DNA of 64,000 bases from Pseudodesulfovibrio thermohalotolerans. Lineage in GTDB: Bacteria > Desulfobacterota > Desulfovibrionia > Desulfovibrionales > Desulfovibrionaceae. The stretch covers positions 843,501-907,500 of the forward strand of contig NZ_CP120635.1 of the NCBI RefSeq assembly GCF_021353295.2. The letters run 5' to 3'. Each line of letters opens with the position of its first letter. Position 1 is the stretch's first letter. Both the position numbers and the translations under genes were made by a program. Under the pieces are notes generated by a model that was not told the origin of the DNA, did no database searches, and saw only the letters and a program-made list of their open reading frames with translations. Shown piece by piece: positions 9,701 to 18,600 of this stretch.

Positions 9701-10942
9701 GAGGACGCCGTCGTTGCCGTCCAGGTAGACCGGGATGAAGATGACGCAGCAACTGTTCTCGGGCCGGTTGTCGAGCTTCCTCTCGCGGCATTTCACGACC
9801 ATGGGGTCGTGGTCGGCGTCGCCCAGGTGGTGGGTGCTGATGCCGGCGTATTTCTCGATATCGTACCGCTCCTGCTTGAGACGCCGACGGGCCTCGTCGC
9901 TGAATCCCGCGTATCCGCAGGAAACGAGCAGGAAGGCGACCACGGTGACGTCGTTGCCCGCCTTGGCGAGTTCTTCGTCCAGGTCGCCCAGCCCGTCCAG
10001 GAGCAGGTCGATGCCCTTGTTGTGAAATTCGTACCGCCCGCTGGTGGCCACCAGCAGGGTCTTGTCCGGTTCGAGGTCGCGTTCGAGGAAGTTGGCGGCC
10101 AGGTCGATGAGCCGTTCGCGCGATGTCTTGCGCGTCTGGGCAACGGTCCCGGGCTCGGCGAATCCTTCGAGATTGAAGCCGTTGACCGTAACCACGGCGG
10201 GGTTGGTGCCGAGCAGGTTGGAGGCCTCCTTGCGGGTGATGTTGGAGACCGTGGTGAAGCAGTCCGCCTCGCGGGCCGAGACCGATTCCATGGAGTGCTT
10301 GGCCGTGACCCCGAACGCCTTGGCCTCCTGGGAGGGCTCGATTTCCTCAAGCCGCTTGTAGATGTCCACTCCGGACCCGGACATGGCTCGGCCGAGCATG
10401 GTGGCGTGGGTGGTCAGCACGGTGACCACCGAGGGCGCGTGCTTCTTCAGGTGGAGCACGCCCGCTCCGGTCATCCATTCGTGGAAGTGGGCGTACACGT
10501 CGGCCCCTTCCCCCACGTCCTCGCTGATCTCGCGGATGGCCATGGCCGCAGCCGTGGAGAAGAGGACGGGCTCGATGTAGTCCCAGCCGCCCGCCATGGA
10601 ATCCACGCCGTAATCGTTCCAGAGCTGGAAGAGGAGCTTGTCGTGGGCCGGGAAGGCGTTGCTGAAGCCGATGAGCAGGACCAGGGGGGTGCCGGGAATA
10701 TCCCAGTGGCCCGATGCGGTCTCCACGCCCCATGCCTTGAGCCGTTCCAGGGCGGGGCGGATTTCCTCCGGGGGGGCTTCCGGAACGAAACCGGGGTTGC
10801 GGTCGAGCAGCGGGCCCACGGCCACGTAGTGGTTCTCGAAGGCCGCCATGGCCTGCACGGCCTTGCTGCTGATGACGGTGTGGATGCCGCCGACCTTGTT
10901 GCACACTTCCCAGGATACTTCGAATAGCCAGCTTTTCTCCAT
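6704..10942 (-). CDS. Fusion of GT3-type glycogen synthase and GT35 alpha-glucan phosphorylase
   Basis: A 1412-aa bifunctional protein. Residues 1-~545 resemble the eukaryote-like GT3 glycogen synthase (SWEVCNKVGGIHTVIS near the N-terminus, later PSFYEPWGYTPMESAAF as donor-site loop). Residues ~565-1412 are an alpha-glucan phosphorylase (LAENLWWVWHRDSQELF, then GHSAFL, and EASGTSGMKAAANG carrying the pyridoxal-phosphate lysine). One part extends alpha-1,4-glucan from nucleotide sugar, the other releases glucose-1-phosphate. AGGAG precedes the ATG and the gene lies 10 bp after the GH57 gene. Putting synthesis and breakdown on one chain is notable; related fused proteins are known to me from this family group. 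Confidence 0.85.
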   Translation of the reverse strand: MEKSWLFEVSWEVCNKVGGIHTVISSKAVQAMAAFENHYVAVGPLLDRNPGFVPEAPPEEIRPALERLKAWGVETASGHWDIPGTPLVLLIGFSNAFPAHDKLLFQLWNDYGVDSMAGGWDYIEPVLFSTAAAMAIREISEDVGEGADVYAHFHEWMTGAGVLHLKKHAPSVVTVLTTHATMLGRAMSGSGVDIYKRLEEIEPSQEAKAFGVTAKHSMESVSAREADCFTTVSNITRKEASNLLGTNPAVVTVNGFNLEGFAEPGTVAQTRKTSRERLIDLAANFLERDLEPDKTLLVATSGRYEFHNKGIDLLLDGLGDLDEELAKAGNDVTVVAFLLVSCGYAGFSDEARRRLKQERYDIEKYAGISTHHLGDADHDPMVVKCRERKLDNRPENSCCVIFIPVYLDGNDGVLNLEYYDALAGMDLTVFPSFYEPWGYTPMESAAFAVPTVTSDRAGFGQWVMEKHPQGHPGVHVLNRLDDDYETARENLARFLADFTRWSPEERTARSAEARSIAEEATWTHFYPRYLEAYGHAADIRTERIAGVQRMAAAPGTEISFSGVNTTQPRLRAFTVVTELPAPLARLRDLAENLWWVWHRDSQELFEWMDADKWHASGHNPDLFLNTMRTDRLKELADDSEFMGRLKTVLERFDAYMAESRTANVQGITWKNPVAYFSMEFGLHESIPVYSGGLGLLSGDHIKSASDLNLPFIGISLLYKNGFFHQRINGNGDQVVEYRENDFATMPITPLHKDGEKVMITLNLPGRTVFAQIWEVHVGRARLYLLDTDVVENSRSDRDITSKLYDPTSKGRIEQEIVLGVGGVRLLTALEVVPSVFHLNEGHSAFLLFERIRQLMILDGVSFATAKEIVRGNTVFTMHTPVPAGNERFEKSLVENYFRGFADEMGVPWEGLWNLGHIYAEEADHLNMTVLALQLSCRRNGVSSLHGDVSRRMWQNLWRGFILSEVPVDHVTNGVHIPSWLDERVRHEIEESCSLSVHRALIERNEWDGLGNLDDRRLWDTHVSLKHRLYDEVRRSISTQWTREGEPPNRLQAFLKTLNPDHLTLCFARRCTAYKRPTLLFHNLQRIKEILCSEDRPVNVIFAGKAHPADTMGASYINLICRLAKQDDFLGRVIFLESYDIRLARLLVSGADVWLNNPTRLMEASGTSGMKAAANGVPNCSILDGWWDEAFDGTNGWAVGSGLVYESQVNQDIVDADNLYATLQSEVVPEFYDRNGDGVPHAWLARMKASMRTAFRQYGTHRMVRDYIDDMYLPAIRLSAAREKNNNELAQRLGEWRMRIPGRFATVNIREVQVEGINGDVFRLGNELTVTAKVDRGQLLTEEILAEFVAATPDEETIIACIPMELKHSEGTTLLYRAKYSPDESGPVRYGVRVLPAHPGLAGKCDPRLIRWS

Positions 10943-10952
10943 GGCTGCTCTC

Positions 10953-12155
10953 CTACCCCTGTCTTCCGGCCCCGTTGTCCAGACGGAGGGCGAGGTCGTT
11001 GAGGACGTTCATGTAGGTGATGAACGCCTGATGCGGGGTGTCGTACGGGTTGAAGTACTTGTGCACGTCGCCGTCGGAAAACCACTTGGTGCACATGTAA
11101 TAGAAATGGTCGCTGGTCAGGAGTTCGCGCCAGGTGGCGATGATGTCCGCGTCGCCCGAGGCCAGGACCCTGTCCTCAAGGGAATAGGCCATCTCGGCCG
11201 CCTGGTCCTGCATGGGATTGCCCAGCCAGGCCGTCACGTCGCGCTCAAGGTCGGCCCATGAGGTGAAGTAGGGCACGTCGAGCTGGGCCATGGGGTCCAG
11301 GTGCGCGGCGGCTTCACCGGGCGTCTCGAAGACGAAGTCGCCATGGGACAGGACCGCCCCGGGCAGGCTTCTGAAGAATTCGAAGATGCCGGTGTCCGCC
11401 CACTGGTGTTCGCCGATGGTCTCGTAGTCCATGAACAGGTTGATGACCTCGCCGCTGCCCGCCATGCCGTGGACCCATCCGGCGAATTTTTCGGTGGTCA
11501 CGGGCCATTCGTTCCATCCCCGGTCCGAAAAGCGGAAGGCAACGTCGTCCGAGAGGCGGTAGTTCTTGAGCAGGGTCTTGAGCTTGGAGCAGCCCGCGGG
11601 CTGGTAGACGAAGTTGGGCGACCGCCAGCCCAGGACCTGATCCGCGCCCTCGGCCAGGATGGCCTTGTAGCCCATTTTCTCGATCTCCAACGCCAAGTCG
11701 TTGTTGTAGATAAGCTCGGTGTTGCGGAAGGTCACCGGTTTGGAGCCGAAGAACTCCTCCAGCACGCGGCCGTGCATCTTCACCTGGCGGCGGAACTCCT
11801 CCTTCGAAAAGAGGAAGGCCAGGGAATGGTAGTGGGTCTCGCCGATGAACTCCACGCAGCCGGTGTCGGCCAGAGTGCGGAAGGACTCCAGCACTTCGGG
11901 GCAGAACTCCTGGAACTGCTCCATGGCCACGCCGGTGATGGCGTAGGAGATGCGGAATTCCCCCTTGAACTCGTCGATGAGGTCGAGCATCAGCCGGTTG
12001 GCGGGCAGGTAGCACTTCTGGGCCACCTTGCGCATGATGTCCCGGTTGGCGGCCTCGTCGCGGTAGTGGTGGCTGCGCCCCAGGCTGAAGAACGAGTAGT
12101 CCTTGTCCAGGCGCATGGGCTGGTGGACCTGGAAGTAGAAGCACACGGAAGTCAT
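10953..12155 (-). CDS. Glycoside hydrolase family 57 protein (amylase/branching-type)
   Basis: A 400-aa GH57 enzyme acting on alpha-glucans. The hallmark start MTSVCFYFQVHQPMRL contains the family HQP motif, followed by ITGVAMEQFQEF, GCVEFIGETHYHSLAFL (catalytic-region pattern) and the C-terminal EFFRSLPG. The frame is open 76 codons further upstream, but that part overlaps the GT4 gene antiparallel in content and lacks protein character; ATG 12155 forms an ATGA overlap with the end of the GT4 gene. Whether it is a hydrolase, transferase or branching enzyme cannot be decided by eye. Confidence 0.85.
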   Translation of the reverse strand: MTSVCFYFQVHQPMRLDKDYSFFSLGRSHHYRDEAANRDIMRKVAQKCYLPANRLMLDLIDEFKGEFRISYAITGVAMEQFQEFCPEVLESFRTLADTGCVEFIGETHYHSLAFLFSKEEFRRQVKMHGRVLEEFFGSKPVTFRNTELIYNNDLALEIEKMGYKAILAEGADQVLGWRSPNFVYQPAGCSKLKTLLKNYRLSDDVAFRFSDRGWNEWPVTTEKFAGWVHGMAGSGEVINLFMDYETIGEHQWADTGIFEFFRSLPGAVLSHGDFVFETPGEAAAHLDPMAQLDVPYFTSWADLERDVTAWLGNPMQDQAAEMAYSLEDRVLASGDADIIATWRELLTSDHFYYMCTKWFSDGDVHKYFNPYDTPHQAFITYMNVLNDLALRLDNGAGRQG

Positions 12156-13438
12156 GACAGCCCTCCGGTAAGTTGCCGATATACGTTGAGGACCTTCCCT
12201 GCGGCCTGGTCCCACTGGATGTTCTTGAGGGCTTCCCGCCCCCGCTCGACCAGTGTTCTGGCTCGATCCTCGTTGGTGAGGATGTCCTCGATCTCGCTGG
12301 CCAGACGGTCTACGTCCCAGAAGTCCACCTTGACCGCGTCCTCCAGGACCTCGGCTACGCCGGACTGCTTGGAGACGATGCACGGCACGTCGAATACCGA
12401 GGCCTCCAGCGGGGTGATGCCGAAGGGTTCGGACACGCTCGGCATGACGTAGAGGTCGCTCATGGCGTAGATGCGCTCCACGTCGATTCCGCGCACGAAG
12501 CCCGCGAAGTGGAACCTGTCGCCCAGCCGGAGTTCGGCCATGCGTTCGACCATGCGCGGGAACATGTCGCCGGTCCCGGCCATGGCGAAACGGACGTCGC
12601 GGTGTTTTTCGAGCACCTTGGCCGCCGCCTCCACAAAGTAGTCCGGGCCTTTTTGAAAGGTGATGCGGCCCAGGAAGAGGACCAGCTTCTCTTTGAACGG
12701 CTTCTGGATACGGAGTTGTCCCAGCCGCCGGTGCTTGGCCACGGCGTTGTGGACCACGGTGATCTTGGCCGGGTCGATGGAATAGCGGTTGACGATGGTT
12801 TCCTTGGTGAGATGGCTGACCGCGATGATCCGGTCCGCAGCCTCGAAACCGGCCCGCTCGATGTCGTAGACGGACTGGTTGACGTGCTCGCCCGAGCGGT
12901 CGAATTCCAGGGCGTGCGCGTGGACCACCAGGGGCTTGCCCGAGATGCGCTTGGCCTCGATGCCCGCCGGGGCGGTCAGCCAGTCGTGGGCGTGGATGAC
13001 GTCGAACCGTTCGGTCAGTCCCAAGTGCGCGCCGATGAGGCTGTAGCGCACAATCTCGTCCATGAGGTTCGCGCCGTATCCGCCCGAGAAGTCGTTTTCG
13101 AGTTCCGCGAAGATATCTTCGGTGGAGACCCGCTCGTTCTTTTCAAGCAGGAAACGGTATTCCTTTTCCGTAAGGTAGGGGCGCAGCGGGGAGAGCACTT
13201 CCAGCACGGACATCCTTTCCTGCAACTCCCGGATTTCGGACACGCCGACCTTGGCGCGCAGCCGGTTGGCCCCGAGCAGGGTCAGGTGTTGCGCCTCTTC
13301 GTCGGAGTCCAGCCGTGGCAGGACGAACAGGATATCGGTCCCGAGGTTGGCCAGTCCCTTGGTCAGGCCCAGGCAGGCCGTTCCCAGGCCGCCCGAGATA
13401 TATGGCGGGAATTCCCAGCCGAACATGAGTACACGCAT
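12152..13438 (-). CDS. GT4-family glycosyltransferase (glycogen synthase-like)
   Basis: A 428-aa GT-B fold glycosyltransferase. The N-terminal signature MRVLMFGWEFPPYISGGLG is that of glycogen/starch synthase-like GT4/GT5 enzymes; HDWLTAPAG, VHNAVAKHRR and the donor-binding YVMPSVSEPFGITPLEASVF are also visible. It probably elongates alpha-glucan or maltosyl chains from a nucleotide-sugar donor. ATG 13438 is chosen because the family starts there; the stop of the upstream debranching gene lies 3 bp before it and the downstream GH57 start overlaps its stop, so all are coupled. Confidence 0.85.
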   Translation of the reverse strand: MRVLMFGWEFPPYISGGLGTACLGLTKGLANLGTDILFVLPRLDSDEEAQHLTLLGANRLRAKVGVSEIRELQERMSVLEVLSPLRPYLTEKEYRFLLEKNERVSTEDIFAELENDFSGGYGANLMDEIVRYSLIGAHLGLTERFDVIHAHDWLTAPAGIEAKRISGKPLVVHAHALEFDRSGEHVNQSVYDIERAGFEAADRIIAVSHLTKETIVNRYSIDPAKITVVHNAVAKHRRLGQLRIQKPFKEKLVLFLGRITFQKGPDYFVEAAAKVLEKHRDVRFAMAGTGDMFPRMVERMAELRLGDRFHFAGFVRGIDVERIYAMSDLYVMPSVSEPFGITPLEASVFDVPCIVSKQSGVAEVLEDAVKVDFWDVDRLASEIEDILTNEDRARTLVERGREALKNIQWDQAAGKVLNVYRQLTGGLS

Positions 13439-13440
13439 GG

Positions 13441-15399
13441 CTAGTTCTCCTTGAGGAGCTTGTTCAGGCGGATGGCCTCGGCCATGGACCACGCCTGGGC
13501 CACGGCGCCCTTGGGCGCGTGCGGCGGGTTGCCCGTGTACAGCTCCGGCACCGCGTTGATGCAGAAGTCGTCCGGGAATGCGCGCAGGATCGGCTTGAAG
13601 TATTTGCGCAGGAACGCTCCGGTTCCGGCGCGGTCAGCGGCCTGACGCAGCAGGGCCTGGCCGAAATGACCGGCCAGCCAGGGCCAGACCATGCCCTGGT
13701 GGTAAGCCGAGTCGCGGGCGTCGGCGTCGCCCTTGTAGAAGGGGGAGTAGCCCGGGTCCCGGGGCGAGAGGGTGCGCAGGCCGTAGGGGGTCAGCAGATG
13801 AGCCTGAACCACGCCGATGACCGCGCGCATGAGATGGTAGTCGAGCATGGTGTGCGGCAGGGACAGGGCGAAGATCTGATTGGGCCGGATGCGTCGGTCG
13901 CGGCCGTGCTCGTTGACCACGTCGTACAGGCAGTTGTCCCGGTCGTTCCAGAACCGGGCCACGAAGTTGGCCTGGAGGCGGTCGGCCGCCTCGCCCGCGC
14001 GCATGGCCGTTTCGCGGTCCGCGTCGCCCGCCAGCTCCAGGAAGAAGCGTAGGGCGTTGTACCACAGGGCGTTGATCTCCACCGCCGCTCCGTGGCGCGG
14101 CGTGACAGGCTGCCCGTAAGCCTGGGCGTCCATCCAGGTGAGCTGGGTGCGTTCGTTGCCGGCGTGAAGCAGCCCGTCCCGGTCCAGCCCGCACAGGGGC
14201 ACGCGGCCGTCCAGGTGGGCGGTCACGATGGAGCGCAGGGCCGGGTAGATGCGGTCCATGACGAAAGACATGCTTCCCCGGGTCTTGAGGTATTCCTGGA
14301 CGGCCCAGAAGAACCACAGGGAGGCGTCCACCGAGTTGTAGGCCAGGTGGTCGGAGTTCTGGTCCAGATAGTTGGGCAGCAGTCCGTCGCGGCACAGCCC
14401 TGCGTAGGCGGCCAGAACCTCTTCGCCGAACTCCCGGCGTCCGGCGTGGAAGGTCAGGCCGGGCAGGCTTATCATGGTGTCGCGGCCCCATTCGCCGAAC
14501 CAGTGGTAACCGGCGATGACCGAGGCGAATCCCGAGGGATTGCGGATCAGGAACATGCCGGAGAAATACTTGAGCCATCGCGTGGTCCGGCTGCGGTCCT
14601 TGCAGGCTTCGAACTCGGCCTCGCGCCGGGCGACCTCCTTCTTGCGCCACCGCTCCAGGTTGCCCAACGGCTCCACGGAAGCGGCGAAAATCACGGGCTT
14701 GCCCTTTTCCAGGCGCGTCTCGAACATGCCGGGGCAGAACAGGTCTTCCTGGTAGTCGAAGCCGCGCGACCGCTCCATGAGGTATTCGACGTTGTAGGTC
14801 CACTTGGGGCCGGGGAAGAACTCCGAGGCCCGGTTGGTGCCCATGTAGAGGGGAGGCATCCCCTCGTAGGGCTGGACCTTGCGGCCGTTGCGCTCGGGGT
14901 AGGATTTGGGCCGCAGGAACATGTTCTCCCGGGTCAGCTTGTGGATGTCCCGGTACGCGAGCAGGGGGCGCAGGCGCAGGGCTGGCTTCACCCTGCCCTC
15001 AAGGAGTTCGAAGCAGACCAGCACGGTGTTCTGCCCGTGGATCATGAGAAAGGACTTGCGGATGAGGGCGTCGCCGATGCGGTAGGTCGTGGCCGGGAAG
15101 AGGCCCTGGTCGAAGGAGTCCACGAATTGGTGCCCGGTGGGATGGTACACGCCGGGGTATTTGTTGGACGAGAGGAAAAACTCCTTGTCGTTGGCCAGAA
15201 CCGAGGTTTCCAGCTTGGAGAGGAGGACGAACCGTCCCTTGGGCTCCTTGAGGGCCGCGACGAGCAGACCGTGGTATTTGCGGGTATGGCAGTTGATGAT
15301 GGTGCTGGACGCGTAGCCGCCAAGCCCGTTCCCGTCGATCCATTCCTTTCTGGTCGCCGTTTCGGTGTTGATGCATTCTTCTCTGGAAATATGCAGCAT
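13441..15399 (-). CDS. Glycogen debranching enzyme (amylo-alpha-1,6-glucosidase family)
   Basis: A 652-aa protein, first gene of the glycogen operon. The N-terminal domain pattern ATRKEWIDGNGLGGYASST and TRKYHGLLVAAL is typical of archaeal/bacterial amylo-1,6-glucosidases; the (alpha/alpha)6 catalytic part includes FGEWGRDTMISLPGL and a late KGDADARDSAYHQGMVWPWL segment. It removes alpha-1,6 branches from glycogen in the cytoplasm. ATG 15399 is preferred because AGGTGG precedes it by 5 nt; a GTG nine bases upstream is in frame. The following three genes are almost contiguous with it. Confidence 0.85.
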   Translation of the reverse strand: MLHISREECINTETATRKEWIDGNGLGGYASSTIINCHTRKYHGLLVAALKEPKGRFVLLSKLETSVLANDKEFFLSSNKYPGVYHPTGHQFVDSFDQGLFPATTYRIGDALIRKSFLMIHGQNTVLVCFELLEGRVKPALRLRPLLAYRDIHKLTRENMFLRPKSYPERNGRKVQPYEGMPPLYMGTNRASEFFPGPKWTYNVEYLMERSRGFDYQEDLFCPGMFETRLEKGKPVIFAASVEPLGNLERWRKKEVARREAEFEACKDRSRTTRWLKYFSGMFLIRNPSGFASVIAGYHWFGEWGRDTMISLPGLTFHAGRREFGEEVLAAYAGLCRDGLLPNYLDQNSDHLAYNSVDASLWFFWAVQEYLKTRGSMSFVMDRIYPALRSIVTAHLDGRVPLCGLDRDGLLHAGNERTQLTWMDAQAYGQPVTPRHGAAVEINALWYNALRFFLELAGDADRETAMRAGEAADRLQANFVARFWNDRDNCLYDVVNEHGRDRRIRPNQIFALSLPHTMLDYHLMRAVIGVVQAHLLTPYGLRTLSPRDPGYSPFYKGDADARDSAYHQGMVWPWLAGHFGQALLRQAADRAGTGAFLRKYFKPILRAFPDDFCINAVPELYTGNPPHAPKGAVAQAWSMAEAIRLNKLLKEN

Positions 15400-15660
15400 G
15401 ATGACCACCTGTTCATGAGGTTCGGAAGATGGGAGTTGCCCCGGAAGGGGTCTTTCCGATTATTAGAGTTGATAGAAAAATACGGTTGGTTGCAAGTGAA
15501 AAAGCGTTTAGCGGAGTATTATTTTCAAAATGGTACGCTAAAGGATGGCGAAGCGTGACAGCGGACGAGCGGAATTGTTGGCGGCGTGGCTTCTCGGCTT
15601 TCGGCTTGGGAAGAAGAAAAACGAAGACGCGGCCTCACGGCCGGGGCCGGGAAAGTTTCG
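15400..15660. other. Intergenic region between efflux pump and glycogen operon
   Basis: 261 bp without a supported gene. The half near 15450-15545 is AT-rich and should hold the promoter of the glycogen operon (minus strand). The other end carries a terminator-like hairpin, listed separately. Confidence 0.5.
15611..15643 (-). terminator. Possible intrinsic terminator of the RND efflux operon
   Basis: On the minus strand CGGCC-GTGA-GGCCG (15630-15643) forms a short GC stem with a tetraloop, followed by the T-rich stretch complementary to 15611-15626. It lies just after the stop codon of the efflux transporter. The stem is only 5 bp, so this is tentative. Confidence 0.45.
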
Positions 15661-18600
15661 TTATTCGGAGGAGGGACGCACCGCTTCCGCCTTGCCGAAG
15701 ATTCGGTTGAGCCACTGCTGGGCCGCGTCCAGGTACATGAAGTAGACCGGGGTGAAGTAGAGAGTCAGGAACTGGGAGACCATGAGCCCGCCGACCACGG
15801 CCAGGCCGAGCGGACGCCGGGCCTCGGCTCCCGCGCCAAGGCCCAGGGCGATGGGCAGGGTGCCCATGAGCGCCGCCATGGTGGTCATCATGATCGGCCG
15901 GAAGCGGATCAGCGCGCCCTCGCGGATGGCCTCGGCCGCGCGCAGCCCGTGTTCGCGTTGGGCTTCCACCGCGAAGTCGATCATCATGATGGCGTTCTTC
16001 TTGACGATGCCGATGAGCATGATGATGCCCACGAAGCCGTAGATGTTCAGGTCGAGCCCGAAGAGCATCAGCGTGAGCAGCGCGCCCACGCCCGCCGACG
16101 GCAGCCCGGACAGGATGGTCAGGGGGTGGATGAAGGACTCGTAGAGCACGCCGAGGACCAGGTAGATGACCAGGATGGCCATGGCCAGCAGGACCCACAG
16201 GCCGCGCATGGAGTCCTGGAACGCCTGGGCCTCGCCCTGGAAGCTGGTGGACACCGAGGCGGGAATCACCTCGCGCGCCAGCTCGGAGACGGCGTCCACG
16301 GCCGAGCCCAGGGATTCGCCCGGCGGCAGGTTGAAGGAGATGGTCGCCGAAGGCAGTTGGCCCGAGTGGTTGATGGACAGCGGCCCCACGCCGAGGCCCC
16401 ATTTCGCCAGGGTTTCCAGGCGGATGAGTCTACCGTTTTGCGAGCGCACCGAGAGCATGGCCAGGGCGTCCGGGTTGCTCTGGAATTGCGGGGCCAGCTC
16501 CATGATGACGTCGTAGGTGTCGGTGGGGGCGTAGATGGAGGAAATCTTGCGGTTTCCGAAGGATGTCGAGAGGGCGTCCTCGATCTGGTAGGCGGAGATG
16601 CCCAGCGCCGAGGCCTTGTCGCGGTCGATGTCGATGGCCAGCTCGGGGTTGTCGAATTCCATGTCCGAGGAGACGTCCTGGACGTTGGCCAGGTCCCTCA
16701 TGCGCTTTTCCATCTCGGCGGCGGCCAGGAAGAGGACTTCGGTGTCGGGGCTTTGCAGGGTGTACTGGTACTGCCCCTTGGAGCTGCGTCCGCCGATGCG
16801 GATGGCCGGTGGATTGGACACGTAGGACCGGACCCCGGGCACCTGCGCGAGCTTGGCTCGGAGCCGCTGCTGGACCACTTCGATGGGGCCGCGTTCGCGG
16901 CGGGGCTTGAGGTCGACCATCAGCCTGCCGGAGTTGCCGCCCCGGTTGGGCCCGCCTCCGCCGACCACGGACATGTATCCTTCCACGGCCGGGTCCTTGC
17001 TCACGATGGCCATGAGCCGCTGTTGGCGCGCCTTCATTATGTCGAAGGCCACGCCCTGCTCGGCCTCGGTCCGGACCATGAGCCTGCCCGCGTCCTCGGT
17101 GGGCAGGAATCCCTTGGGAATGGCGCGGAACAGGACCACGGTAAGGATCAGGACCAGGACGGACGCGAGCATGGTCAGCCGGTGGTGGCGGATGGTCCAG
17201 TCCAGGGTGGCCGAGTAGAAGTTGCGCAGCCCCTCGAAGCCCCGCTCGAACAGGTTGAAGATCCTGCCGCGCCGTTTCTCTTCCGAGCGGGGACGGATTA
17301 TCAGGCTGCACAGCATGGGGGTCAGAGTCAGGGAGACCAGTCCGGAGATCAGGATGGAGGCGCAGATGGTCACCGCGAATTCGTGGAACAGGCGGCCCAC
17401 GATGCCGCCCATGAAGAGCACGGGCAGGAACACGGCGGCCAGGGATATGGTCATGGAGACGATGGTGAAGGCGATCTCCCTGGAGCCGTCCATGACCGCC
17501 TCCATGGTGGATTTGCCCATCTCCCCGTGGCGGACGATGTTTTCGAGCATGACGATGGCGTCGTCGACCACGAAGCCCACCGACAGGGTCAGGGCCATGA
17601 GCGAGATGTTGTTCAGGCTGAACCCGTAGAGGTGCATGACCGCGAAGGTGCCGATGATGGACATGGGCAGGGCCAGGCTCGGGATGATCGTGGCCGACAG
17701 CCTGCGCAGGAAAAGGAAGATGACCGTTATGACCAGCGCCACGGTGAGCAGCAGGGTGAACTGGACGTCCTCGATGGATTCCTTGATGGACTCGGAACGG
17801 TCGTACAGGACGTCGAGGTTCACGGCGGCGGGCAGTTGGGCCTGGAAGGTGGGCAGCAGGGCGCGCACGGCCTCGACCACCTCCACGGTGTTCGTGCCGG
17901 GCTGGCGCTGGATGGCCAGGACCATGCCGGGCTGGCCGTTGTACCAGTTTCGCCGCCTGGTCTGCTCCACGGAGTCGAAGACGTCGGCCACGTCGGACAG
18001 GCGCACGGGCGCGCCCTTGCGCCAGGCCACCACCAGCGGCTTGTAGTCCTCGGCGTTCATGAGCTTGCCGCTGGAGCGGACGATGTACTCGCGCACCGGA
18101 CCGGCCACGGTGCCCACGGGCAGGTTGACGTTGCCCTTGCGCACGGCCTCGGCCACCTCGTCCACACCCAGCTCCATGGAGGAGAGCTTCTCGGGCGAGA
18201 GCTGGATGCGCACCGCGTACTTCTGGGAGCCGTAGACCATGACCTGGGCCACGCCGTTGACCATGGAGATGCGTTGGGCCATGAAGTTCTCGGCGAACTC
18301 GTTGACGTTGGACAGCCGCATGGTCGGCGAGGAGAGCGAAAGATAGAGGATCGGCGAGTCCGCCGGGTTGACCTTGCGGAAGCTCGGCGTGGAGGTCATG
18401 TCGTCGGGCAGCCGCCGCAGGGCGGTGGTGATGGCCGACTGCACGTCCAGCGCGGCGTCGTCGATGTTCCGCTCCAGGTCGAACTGGAGGGTGACGCGCG
18501 TGGAGCCCAGGCTGGATATCGAGGTCATGGAGTCCAGGCCCGCTATGGTCGAGAACTGCTTCTCCAGCGGCGTGGCCACGGACGAGGCCATGGTCTCGGG

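Noticed and set aside
8144..10927. 927-codon frame antisense to the glycogen synthase-phosphorylase fusion
   Set aside because: Same codon-bias shadow effect; composition rich in Gly, Val, His and Glu without motifs.
12156..12383. N-terminal extension of the GH57 gene
   Set aside because: Overlaps the GT4 gene in another frame, Arg/Gly-rich without protein character; the GH57 signature starts at ATG 12155 with an ATGA overlap.
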